The notes beneath the pieces were generated by a model, which ran no database searches, was not told where the DNA came from, and worked only from the letters and a program-made list of their open reading frames with translations. Source: Mastigias papua (Eukaryota > Cnidaria > Scyphozoa > Rhizostomeae > Mastigiidae). Taken from it: 64,000 bases of DNA. Shown one piece after another: positions 23,400 through 34,283 of the stretch; position 1 is the stretch's first letter, and the number at the start of each line of letters is the position of its first letter. The position numbers and the translations under genes were made by a program. The stretch is from positions 6,087,131-6,151,130 of the forward strand of contig OZ025282.1 of NCBI GenBank assembly GCA_964019165.1, in the 5' to 3' direction.

Positions 23400-23690
23400 G
23401 GCCATCGTAGTTCTACGGTCCCGCTGTCCGGAAAGCATCGTCGAACAGTATTACGACCATGCTTTCTGGAAAGCATCGGCGTAAAGTACGACCATTAATT
23501 CCGGAAAGCATAGTGGCACAAACTCTCACGCTACAATTTGGGAAAGCGTCGTCTTATCCTCCTTTCATTTTCGCTACACTTAGGGAAAGCGTCGTCATAA
23601 CCTTGTTTTCATTTTACGCTGCGATTAGACGATTAGGGAATGTAGCGTCGTATCCTCGTATTCATTTTACGCTACAGTTGGGAAGAAAGT
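23400..23690. repeat. Degenerate tandem repeat with GGAAAGCGTCGTC core
   Basis: Core units at about 23428, 23467, 23501, 23540, 23583 and 23635 alternate with TTTTCATTTTACGCTACA-like segments. The spacing drifts from about 35 to 52 bp. It does not look coding. Confidence 0.65.
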
Positions 23691-24299
23691 CACATCGCAT
23701 TGAACAGAGCGAGCAGAGATAGAATTCAATATAAAAGTGATATTCCATAACTCGCCTGCTGGATAGCTCGAATATTGAAAATGTAATAGCCTAGCTAAAC
23801 CTATGGTCATACTTAGGATCGTTAGGTCTTTGTTGGAATTTATTCCACAGATTTCAGAACATAATGTGTTCGTCATTGGAAAAGTTGTTAGAGCGAAAGA
23901 TGTCGTAACTGAACCATCAAAATGGAAAAGTTGGTGGAAAAGTCGTTTTCAAAATGGAGAAAGTGTTGAAATAGTTTCTGTGAACGTAAACATTGTAGCG
24001 TAGGTCATTGTCCATCTACGGATCGAATGCTTTTCATCGGTTTGTGAATGTAAACACCATAGTTTAGGCCATGTTCTCTCTCTCTCGACAGGGTGTCCTT
24101 CTCATCCGTCAATACACACCGCCAATCAAACACGAACAAAGGACCATTACGTCACACCTTCACATTACCTTTATTTGCTGCCGTTCATTTCCGCTCTCTG
24201 CTTCCTTGTTCTCTCATTTCATTTCATTTCATTTTGAATTCTTTAAGCAGTGTAAAGTATGCAGCTAAGAACTGATTTTTATACTGCCCTGCAAGAAAT
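23691..24299. other. Spacer; no gene recognised
   Basis: Short open frames only (for example 23803-24003, lysine/tryptophan-rich). A CATTT run lies near 24215-24235. Nothing is assigned. Confidence 0.4.
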
Positions 24300-24404
24300 A
24301 AATATATATATCAAGAAACTAAATAATCTAATTACAGTCATAAAAAAGAAATTACAATAAGAACTACATACAATAATACAATAGCAAAGAAAATTAAAGA
24401 GTAA

Positions 24405-26011
24405 TTAAAAAGTAATGGAGTTAACAAAGGATTCCTTACTGATATTGTATGCATTTTTGAACTGAAATTTAGTTTGCGCATTTTTCGCACCAGCACTTAG
24501 ATTGTTCCAGAGTCGTGCTCCTCTATAAAAGAAGCATTCCTGACCTCTGAAAGTGTTTACTAGAAGCAATTTAAGATCTGTCTTAGTATTTCGAAGCTCC
24601 CTAACAGTATTTTGAGACAACCTTTCGAATAAATTCGTAAGGTAGCTGGGTGCTTCATTATTCATTGATCGATACACCATCATGGTCGTTTCAATATTAA
24701 TAAGTTCTTTTATAGGTTGCCATCCTAGTTTTTCTAGCAGTGGCTGCGACGGCGCATCGTAAGGGCTATTTGTAGCTATCCTAGCAGCGCGATTTTGTAG
24801 TTGACAGAGAAGGTCATAATTTACACTTTTATTAATTTCTGGGATCGAGTCCGACGAAATGGAGATGCTGGTATCATCAGCATACATGTTTACATCAGAG
24901 TAATTTAAAGATAGATGTAGGTCATTGATGTATATTAGAAAGAGAAAGGGCCCTAAGCATGAACCTTGAGGAATCCCATATCTTATGTCTTCAAATGTGG
25001 AAATCTGCCCACCTACCTTACAACATTGCTTTCTGTGTGAAAGATAAGACCGAAACCAGCAGAGTTCTTTATCTTTTATTTCATATAAATAAATCTTGAG
25101 TAGAATCTCATGATTTACTGTGTCGAAGGTCTTCTTTAGATCTATAAATGTAACTCATGTAAAATTGCCTTTGTCGATGTCAAGATACCAATCATTCGTG
25201 CATTTTAGTAGGCAACTTAGAACTGAGTGCATCGATCTAAAACCTTATTGCTTTGAATAAATAAGCTTATTCTCGTTAAGAAAGGAATACATCTGATCAA
25301 AAACTAGTTTTTTCAAATAGACGAGCAACAACTGGTAAGACCGAGATGGGTCTGTTATTAGATTGATCATCAGTTGGACCACTTTTATGAACAGGAGCAA
25401 CGCTTGCAATTTTCCGACCATCAGGAAATATCCCCTGAGACATAGATAGATTAAATATTTGGCTAAGAGGACTGCTAGAATTGGCATACCTAGTTTGAGA
25501 AAATAAATGGATATAAGATCAATGCCAAAGCTCTTAGAGGTCTTAAACTTATTCATAGCTTTAATAAGTTGTTGAGGTGATATAGCAGAAAATACAAATG
25601 ACAAATTTTCCGGATGTACATTAATACTACCTTCAAGGAGTGAGTTTCTGGTATCCGGAATTTCCTTACTTAGTTGATCACCCACAGTGCAGAAGAAGTT
25701 ATTCATCTTGTTTGCTATGTCCTGAGGAGTCACGATGAGCTGGTTATCATTGGATAGAGAGCTAATAGTTGTCGTTTTTGATCTTTGGTTTACCAACTTG
25801 TTAATAATTGCCATGTTTCTTTCAAGTTTCCTTCAGATGCTTTGATCTTGTCAGCATAGTATTCTCTTTTAAGTGTTTTAACGGTGCTATTCACTTTATT
25901 TCTAATTTGTTTTTAAACTGTCAGGAGGATCTCAGATTTTTTCTTACTAGCTACAGCCTTGAGTTTATCCCTTGATCTAATCATTCGTTTCAGGTGAGTG
26001 GTAATCCACGG
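24405..26011 (-). pseudogene. LINE ORF2 C-terminus: reverse transcriptase
   Basis: It resumes with TTHLKRMIRSRDKLK directly after the hAT. Later blocks are FKTSKSFGIDLIS, a TFIDLKKTFDTVNHEILL stretch near 25130, GIPQGSCLGPFLFLIYINDL near 24960 and the YADD box at about 24880. The tail contains CQLQNRAARIATNSPYD, typical of CR1/L2 RT C-termini. There is a stop near 25155 and frameshifts near 25390 and 25245. Confidence 0.8.
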
Positions 26012-27634
26012 CAGGCGCGGATCCACGGTAAAATCTGACTGTAGCTCAACAACATATAAATGGGCGTGGCCAATTAAATTGGGTGTTGTTAGTCCTCTTA
26101 AATGTAAGACACAGGCAAATATGTAGAGTGCTATGAACTTTATACTATTATTTGTTGTGCTTAGATGAAAGGCAGGTTTAGCAAACTGGTATTTACTGAT
26201 TTCGTGAATCAAAATGTTGTGTACACTGCTTTCTTTGAATTGGGTATTTGCATACTATCTCTGTTCCAGTACAATTAAAAAAGTAAGAATGCAAAGAAAT
26301 GATGCATTTTTATACTATCAGTATTCACTGCAACTTTTTCTTTTTCATATCATCAAATAATTTTAAATCTCCTGTGACTGCCGTTGCTGTAAAGGATATT
26401 TTGCGATCAACTTTCATGTACCCCAATCACTTACAGCTATTACATAATATGGTCTCTATGAAAATCCAATGAAAAAAGAGAATAAACAAAAAATAACTAA
26501 TGTAAACCAGATGTCTTAGACATGAAACCCCTGCACCTTTAAGACCCTTATAGCAGCTACAGGTACATATGCCAGAAATATAATTTCTATGGGAATAATC
26601 GGCTGAATCAGCAAATAAAATCACATGAGATAAATGATGTGGATTTTGGCAAGGCTGTTTGAATTGAATACATGTGGGATATGATATTCTTGATATTCAC
26701 AATTAACACGTTTTAATTGAACCTGATGCTACAAATTAAACTTGGTATTGGTATTTTCGTGTGCAGAGTTAGTTTTCTGGTAAACAAGCAAAATACTAGG
26801 TAGCATAGCAGGCACAGCATACAGCTTACAGAATAATAGTAAAAACATACTGAAAAGCATTCTTGTGAGTTAATATGATACCAGCACAACTTTGAGAATA
26901 TGATTATTGGTGTTGGTTATAGTCAGTTCTGCATAGAATTAAAGATTTTCATTTTTGTATCCAACAGTAGTTTTCTTTTAATATCATTTTTTCAGTCACC
27001 ACCTAATGAGGGAACTTCCTCGTACTTGTCGTAGCAGAGGCAGAACAAGGGATTCTCCTTATACCTGCTACTTCAACAAACTAAAGACTATCTTTTATGA
27101 GACTTTTCATCTTTTCAAGATAATTTGAAACTTATCTGCCATTATCACAAACGCAAACATTACACTATTCCGGCTGGCAGTTGGAATCGAATTTCGTCGG
27201 TAATCAGTATTTTACATATGTCAAAGTTGGTTTATTTTTAGATTTTTGAGCAACAGTCAACTATGCTTGTGATTGGACTGCAACATTTGAGCATCAGTCA
27301 ACTCAGATTCTGATTGGCAAGTTTGAACTGACTGTTGCTCGCGCGAAAGCTTGTGTTGCGCTCAAGAGGAAATTTACGGACTAGTGCATTCGAGGCGATT
27401 CCCCTGGGCATTCCCTTCGAATTTACGTCAGAGTAGCGGGAGGTATACCCTATAGATACTGTTGTTATTTCCTATTCAATTAATTCACAGCTGATTCCGT
27501 CTATATTTATTGAAGGAATAATGTGCTATGTATCGCTTCGATGTAACAGTTGGGTGAAGGATTATTTTTCGAAACTTTTGTGTACATCTGACTGATGCTA
27601 GAGCTACGTTCGATATAGTCTGGATCCGCGCCTG
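26012..27634. mobile_element. Complete 1.6-kb hAT-like non-autonomous element
   Basis: The 14-bp terminal inverted repeats CAGGCGCGGATCCA and TGGATCCGCGCCTG are perfect, flanked by the identical 8-bp target duplication ATCCACGG (26004-26011, 27635-27642). Eight-bp duplications and CAG ends are hAT traits. Removing the element and one duplication rejoins the host LINE frame. No transposase was recognised. Confidence 0.88.
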
Positions 27635-27642
27635 ATCCACGG

Positions 27643-28640
27643 GCTATATCGCTGGGAGACGCGCCTTTCAAGAACAGGGGCATGTCTCTGTATAATCAAG
27701 GCAAGCATATTGGTCCACTTCTCCACTATCACATTGACATCCGTGGGAAAGTGGAGCAATGTCTGCCAATCAACTGAAGCTAAATCAGCTAAAAAGAGCT
27801 CCTTATCAAAGTTTTTCATTTGTCGTGTTTTTATTACTTTATGTTGTTTGTTTGCTCCACCACGGAATTTTCTAACAGCATATACGAGATAATGGTCACT
27901 AAGAGCTACCCTATATATACCAGATTCAACGATGTTATTGATATTACTGACGGCAACGTGATCAAGGAGGGTAGAGGTCTCTGTTGTTACCCGTGTAGGT
28001 TCTTTGATAACCTACTCAAGTCTAAAAGATTGGTAGATATTATAAATACGTTTTACATAATATGGAACTAGGTGCTCTGAGGATACTTTAGAGCCACTGA
28101 GGAGATCACAATCGGTATCTCCTAATAAAATAATTTCCTTTCCTTCTGATTCAAAAAATCGAAGAGCATGCTCCAGAGAATTGAAAGTATCTATTGCGCT
28201 GCTTGGTGGTCTATACCACGAGAGTATGCAGAATGGACTAGATTTAGGTGGAGTGACTTCGGCACAAGTTAAATCCAGCGATGATGAAGGGCGTCTTTGC
28301 GAACAATGCACTTAAAAGTATCTCTGATATAAAAGGCTACGCCGCCTCCAGCTCTGTTACGATCAAGACTTTCAAAATTATACCCCTCTATTTGGAGTAC
28401 TTCACTAGAGCAGTTCTCGTCGATTTTTGTCTCGTTGAGGGCAAGGAAGTGTATTCCCTGTTCCTTAATTGGTGATACTATCTCATCATGATGAGACAGA
28501 AGGCTATTTATATTTAAAGATGCTATAACCATCCCTTTACGAGAGGTAAGCTGTTTTGCATTAGGCGATTCATTAAATTTTGTATTTGCCTCAATATTAA
28601 AAGTTTCAGTGACTGTGCTAGCGCACTCACCTGTTTTCAA
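27643..28640 (-). pseudogene. LINE ORF2 N-terminus: APE-type endonuclease
   Basis: MVIASLNINSLLSHHDEI (Asn motif), FLALNETKID (catalytic Glu motif) and a GGGVAFYIRD stretch match apurinic-like endonucleases. SWYRPPSSA and EIILLGDTDCDLL (GDFN-like block, altered) follow in another frame. Its end, QRYSPWI, meets the hAT insertion. Confidence 0.8.
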
Positions 28641-28643
28641 AAG

Positions 28644-30522
28644 TCAATCAATATCAACAAATTTCTGGAGATTTTTGGCCAGATACGAACAGCTTTTTCT
28701 GTTTAGATGCAACTTTTTAGTACCAAGGCAAGGTTTGTCAAGGTTGCTGTTGTCAATCCATTTTAAGTTATTGGTTATGCATACATCTTTTATGATGTTG
28801 TTTCTAGCATTGATTTTCTTCAGTAATCCGGGCTTGTCCTTTCTTATGACGCAGAGAGATATGGCTGTATTCGTTCGTGGGCCATGTTTATACATATAGT
28901 CAATTGTATCCTGCAGGTTTTCTTTTGTGCTAACTCCATTACTAACTATGTCACTTGTTCCAAAGCTAATAATAACCAGGTCAGGATTCTTTCTCATCAC
29001 TGGCTTAACGTCATCAATCAAATCTTCAGTTGTATCCCCTGGATATGAGCGTACTCTGACTGTATGTTTCTTTGATAGACTTTCTTCATTGAGACCAGAC
29101 ACGATTGAATCTCCCGCAACATAAACTCTCTTTCTTATACCCCTAGATTCATCTTGAGATACTTTGCTCCCTTCATTGCTGGCTTTGTCAAGATTGATCA
29201 ACTTACCAGTACCTCCATCAAATGTAGCACCAGGCAGGGCATTTGTTCTGTTGTGATCAATTTGTTTCAGACTATCATTTCCTATCTTGTTCGGATCATT
29301 TTGCCATTTTTCTAAATGAATGTTTTCTTATACAATTGGAACCTTTTGTTCTTTGAGCTCAAAATTTGAATCCTGATTGATCTTTGTCTGTAGAGGTTTT
29401 CATTTACTAGCTTTCCTCCCATTAAATTTATTTAATCTTGTTGTTGCTGATGTAGATGTGGATTGATTTGTTGTAGATTTCTGATTCGAGCTAGATTGCT
29501 TTTGCTTGCAGTCTAAGATTAAATGATTTGAGGCTTTCTCCTGGAATTCCTGATGCTTTTTTTCAACTGGCCTTAAGTGAATAAATTCCTTATGTTTCTC
29601 GATTTTAACCTCTTGCCATTGCTTTAAGATGTTCTTTTCAGCACAATTGATGGAGTTTTATCTATTATCAGCAGGGTTGACAACGTGAGCATGAACATTT
29701 TGAGCATGAACATTCTGAGCCTTTTCTGATATATTCTCATGAGCCGGTCACTCCGAGTGTTTTTTTTTTTTAACATGTTCTGTTTGATCTCAATTGTGTG
29801 CGTTTCTAGGGACTGGATTTTGTGTTTTAGGTTGCATATTTGTTCAGTGAGCTCCTTGTTGAAATTTTTTTCATTTTTTAGCAAGTTGGTAAGTAAGATG
29901 CTATGGTCAATAAGTTTGTTGATGATTCCGACAAACGAGCTTGAGAATGAGCCTTCCACGGTTGGTTGAGGGTTGGTGGAAGGATCTATTCTAGGGGGCG
30001 TGTCAATCCCATCCAGAAATTCCAAAAAAGAATCATTGGTTAGATCTTCAACTCCATTCGAATGTTGTGTTTCCTTGATTGAAGGAGATATACCAGTAAA
30101 GTATGATTCCTTACCTTTAATCATTCGTACGTGAACTCTGGAGGTGTCTTTGAGCGATCGAAGTATTCTTAGAACTGTGCTCTTGTCTGCATTTTATTTT
30201 CTCGCTAAATAGTCAGGTATTGATGTAGCAACAGGCCTTTTTTGCAATTATAGCGTAGGATATTTAATAGTGCATCTTCAATATGCGCTATGATCTCATA
30301 TTCATCATCTTTTGTTTGAGACACCAACTTGTCAAGTTGATTTGCTTCAGGACAAACATTTGCTGGTAGTATTGGTGCTTCGTTAGGCCCATCGTGCACG
30401 CGCAATTCATCACCTAAACTGCAATGTTTTTCAGTTGATTTTATGGGGCACTCGCCTTTCGCCTGGTGTATACGCTCGCAGTTGCTTGCCTTAACTTTTC
30501 CCCTGTCTTTTGTCATTGTCAT
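28644..30522 (-). pseudogene. LINE ORF1: coiled coil plus SGNH hydrolase-like domain
   Basis: The frames are 30522-30205, 30124-29624 and 29201-28644. The middle one has a heptad-like helix (EQICNLKHKIQSLETHTIEI). The last begins RKRVYVAGDSIVSGL (the GDS block), includes VIISFGTSDIV (GTND-like block) and looks like an SGNH/GDSL esterase domain. The frame is broken at least twice. Confidence 0.75.
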
Positions 30523-30745
30523 AGCTAGTGATAAGCTATAAATGGCAGCTTCAAAAATCTTTCTCTGTGAACACGTTCGCCTTACAAAGTCGGTCCACTA
30601 GAGAAGCACATTAAATAATGACACAGGGCAACGTGGATCAAACGAAATGAAGTCACTGAAAGTAAAGTTTATAGGATAGCACATTGGTTGCTATAATAGC
30701 TCTCTCTCTCCCATAAAAATGGTCTGGATGTTCTGCCAATAATCC
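30523..30745. other. Short spacer between LINE and Harbinger element
   Basis: Probably the 5' UTR of the minus-strand LINE and its flank; nothing else was recognised. Confidence 0.3.
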
Positions 30746-30748
30746 TTA

Positions 30749-31497
30749 AGCCTGAAATACACTGTCCAATTTATTGGATCCAATTTATTGGATTGCGAAA
30801 AATTGGATGGTGTAGACGCAAGAATTGGATGATATTTGGCTCTTCCAACAAATTGGAACGTCGGTTAAAAAAGTTGGACGTGTTCAACTTTCATCCAACT
30901 TTTTTCCATTGTTCCTCCTAATCCCTATTGTTCTTCTCGGCGCTAAGAGGGTATTTCCCAAATATTTTCACGTCTTCATCTTTCGTGCACACGCTTGCGA
31001 AGTGAACGCGAAATGAATATTGCGGGTCTGCATAACTGTTAGCAGTAGCTAGAAATTGAATGGATGCAGCCAGCTTCATTTGCGCGGGAGTTGTATCGCG
31101 ACGTTAAGTGTCTTATTTTTGAATCTCTAATTCAACGAGGCTTAGGGGCTCCTAGAAATTTTAGAGTGACATTCTTAAAAACTGTTTGAATTCCTCGTCA
31201 TTTTCCAGCCGCAATTCCTCTAAAAGAGTGTTACCTACACCGGGCTCATTATGTCGGGTTAGCTTTAGCTCCCAAACTGATCTTTGCCTTTTCTGGCGCT
31301 TTCTTTTTCGCTTTTTGCTAGTGATGGCAACTATGATTGCTGCAGCAAAACACTCCTCCTCAGAATCCATGATGAAATGAGGAAGTTGTACAGAAATCGT
31401 TCCAATTTATTGGATGAGTGTAAACAGGCGTTTTCATCCAATAAATTGGATGATCCATCTAATCGAATCCAATAAATTGGACAGTGTATTTCAGGCT
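30749..31497. mobile_element. PIF/Harbinger-type non-autonomous element (749 bp)
   Basis: The ends AGCCTGAAATACACTGTCCA and its inverse match for about 31 bp, through TTTATTGGAT. Both ends are flanked by TTA (30746-30748, 31498-31500), the 3-bp TWA target duplication of PIF/Harbinger. It carries part of a transposase gene on the minus strand. The ATCCAATAAATTGGA motif recurs near both ends. Confidence 0.85.
31161..31370 (-). pseudogene. Harbinger transposase N-terminal fragment
   Basis: A 69-residue frame has a Lys/Arg-rich stretch (KKRKRKRQKRQRSVWE) and ends NTLLEELRLENDEEFKQFLR MSL. The pattern of a basic region followed by a leucine-rich segment with FxxxxRMS is that of the N-terminus of HARBI1-like proteins. 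The catalytic DDE part is missing. Confidence 0.65.
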
Positions 31498-31500
31498 TTA

Positions 31501-32225
31501 CTGGCTCTAGGAAGACAATATTGAAGTTTTGCTCTGCTATAGAAAAGAGCAAAAATTCTGGACATGATAAGCACCAATTTGTGACACAGGCCAGGCTTGA
31601 CGGAGTGGGGACTAAGGGAGCTAGATAGCTTGAGGCTGAATCTACACTTTTGGTTTCACTCCTTCCGGCCAGTAAAATATGCGCCCTGTGGATCAAAGTT
31701 TTTTAAAACATCTAGAAATGTTGATGTGAAGTTAGAAATATAGCTGATAACATAATCACAGATGTACAAGACAGGGGAGAGTGAATTTGTTGTGCTGTCC
31801 TTGGAGCGTAAAAGTAAAGTCAAAATGGTTGCTAATTGCAGGTGCAGCATAACAACTATAGAAATAGGAGGATTTCCTATTTCTATGATAACAACAGTTG
31901 CGGCGTACCTTTACTTGACCCACGGCTGTGTGTGTATCAACAGACCACCTCCCCACATTGCGTGCTCTTTTGTTCCTTTCGGGAGCTTGCCTCTTTCATG
32001 AGAGAGCTAAAAACAATCAAAAGTTGAAACTTCGGTTTGTTTCAAGTATAGTTAAGGTCAGTGGCGAACCGTGAGGATTTTTCCAGGGTATTCTCCAAGT
32101 TGAAAAAACTTAGGGGGCATGTGGAGAACTGAAGTACCCCCTGCGAATCTCCCATGAAGAAAGCTGTGACTTTTAATCCTAGAATGAGACTTCAATTATT
32201 CGAATGGAAGTGATATGGCTGAAAG
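31501..32225. other. Spacer, possibly part of an interrupted BEL LTR
   Basis: No gene is recognised. The last part joins the sequence after the 2-kb DNA transposon through an 8-bp duplication, so it may belong to the LTR or leader of the second BEL element. Confidence 0.35.
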
Positions 32226-34283
32226 CGAGGGGCAAATCACTCGGGAAAAAATGTACGAGATTTTCGAGACTTTCAGACTTTTCAAAGATTTTTAAGATTT
32301 TTTTGTATTTCACGAAGATTTTCAAGATTTTACAGATTTTTTGGGATTTTTGGAGTATTTTATAGATTTTTCCATTTTTTGAAGATTTTTGAGATTTTTA
32401 AGATTTTTTGAAGATTATTTTAAAGACTTCTATGTTCCATAAAGTACATTTCAACTCATGTAAAGGTTCTTTTTCATATATTTTGTTCTAAGATGTAGTA
32501 AGGTAGCTAGTCTAATAGCTGAAAACCTAAACAACAGCTGGTGTAGAGATGTAGAGCTCAGTTACAGATACAATAGGAACGTTTCTTATGTCTCGACTAA
32601 GTACCGTCAATGAACAGACAGAGCAGCATCGGCTACATTGCTAGGGTACAGTAGGGTAATTTTTCAATAGGGTTAAACCCGACTGTGTGCATACTTAATG
32701 ACTCAAAGAAAACCTTCCTTTGATAAAAAGGAGCCATATTTTTCCCAGTTGCACAAGATACCAATATTCCCTATGCCGCCTTTCGTCAGGTCAATAAAAT
32801 TCCTAAATTGTATTGGAGTTCCCACATATTTCCTTTCAAGTATGAAAACAAAGATACTCTTCTCAGAAGAAACCTTTTATCATCCTCAATTCGTTTGAAG
32901 CCACACAGGTCATCGGCTCTAACAGTGCAGTGTTACTTGCACTCAGAGGTGTTGTGGAAGGGAGCCGGCTTGGGAGGCTAGCCCCTTTTGGTACAATGAA
33001 GAGATTTTTGAGAAGCTCAGCCCCCTTTCAGTTATCTTAAACTAGTTTGGTGAACTTCTGGCTTGGTAGTACGAACCAACCCTGTACTACGGTTTTATGA
33101 ATATTTTACCTAAATTATGAGTACCTTTTGTAATACTTTGTATGCATTCAAATTTGAACAGCCTAGTGACGTCATGGGTGTGGTCATGGGTGTGGCCTAA
33201 AGAATAGCCTGCAGCTTAACCCCCATTATTAACTCTTTAGTATGGCACGACTGTTTTCACTGACACAGTTGGGATCATAGATACCATAAATCCTTGATTT
33301 CGCCTCTCCCCTCAGAAAAGCTACCCTTCAATAAGCCCCCATGCTAGAACTTCCAATTATTTATAAGCCCCACCCTAGATCATAATGAAGTCTTTGACAA
33401 AAACTAATTCTTACATTTAGACTGTCTTTGTAATATTATGGAGAATAGGAGCTTTGACAGTGAGCTTTTTATGCGACATTTGTCAAGCAATTTTTAAAGC
33501 CCCCCCCCCCGCGAATATGCCCCAAAAATCATAAAATATAAGTAAATCCCCAGGGAACTAATTCGAGGACTTTTTGAGGATTAACGTCAAAATTTTAGCT
33601 ATTTTGGCCCCTCCCTTCACAAAATCAAACAAGGCTGTCTCCATGAGAGCCCCTTTTTAGTGATGAATAACGTCATCAACTGTAATCTACACCCACTGCG
33701 TGTTAGAACTAATTATGTAAGTGAAGAGGAACCAAACTAAGTTTCAAGTGAACAGAAACCAAGTTCATCAAGTTACAGTCAGTTTTCTATTGCTTAGTAT
33801 CCTTCATAGTTACAAATGAAAAGAGAATCATATCAAAGATTGTAGAGTTTATTTAGAGAGATTTGGAGAAAATCTTGCAATGCATTCGGCAAGAGGAAAC
33901 CCCTCCTCTTTGCTGGAAAATATCGACTATCAACCGTACCCCTACCTTCAAGCTCAAGACGTCATATATGTATGAATCCTAACATGAGGAAATTAAATTA
34001 CTTGCGAACACTCGATAAAAGAAAGGTAATTTAATCCTTGGACCTCAGCGCTCATGGCAAAGGTTGAAGATTTTCTAAAGATTTAGAGATTTTTGTACAG
34101 ATTTTAAAGATTTTTTAGAGATTTAGAGATTTTTTAGAGATTTAGAGATTTTTTTGTAGATTTTGCAGATTTTCAAAGATTTTTAAGATTTTGAAGATTT
34201 TCAAAGATTTTTCAGATTTTTTAGAGATTTTTAGAGATTTTTCAGTAACGTGTACGAGATTTTTTTGAGTGATTTGCCCCTCG
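32226..34283. mobile_element. Unclassified 2.06-kb DNA transposon with AGATTTTT-rich subterminal repeats
   Basis: Perfect 17-bp terminal inverted repeats (CGAGGGGCAAATCACTC) are flanked by an 8-bp duplication GCTGAAAG (32218-32225, 34284-34291). Inside each end, 150-200 bp consist of AGATTTTT-like units in opposite orientation. The centre (32450-34050) has only one short open frame without domains. The superfamily is not clear. Confidence 0.8.

Larger units (their letters stand above)
24300..30522 (-). mobile_element. CR1/L2-type LINE, nearly full length but inactivated, split by a hAT element
   Basis: Read on the minus strand, ORF1 (30522 to about 28644) is followed by ORF2 with an APE endonuclease (28640 to 27643) and an RT (26011 to about 24405). 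The two-ORF layout with an SGNH-hydrolase domain in ORF1 is known from the CR1/L2 group. Frames are broken in several places. The 3' end lies in AT-rich sequence near 24300. Confidence 0.85.

Noticed and set aside
28609..29124. Plus-strand frames opposite the LINE ORF1
   Set aside because: They are shadows of the minus-strand SGNH and coiled-coil frames.
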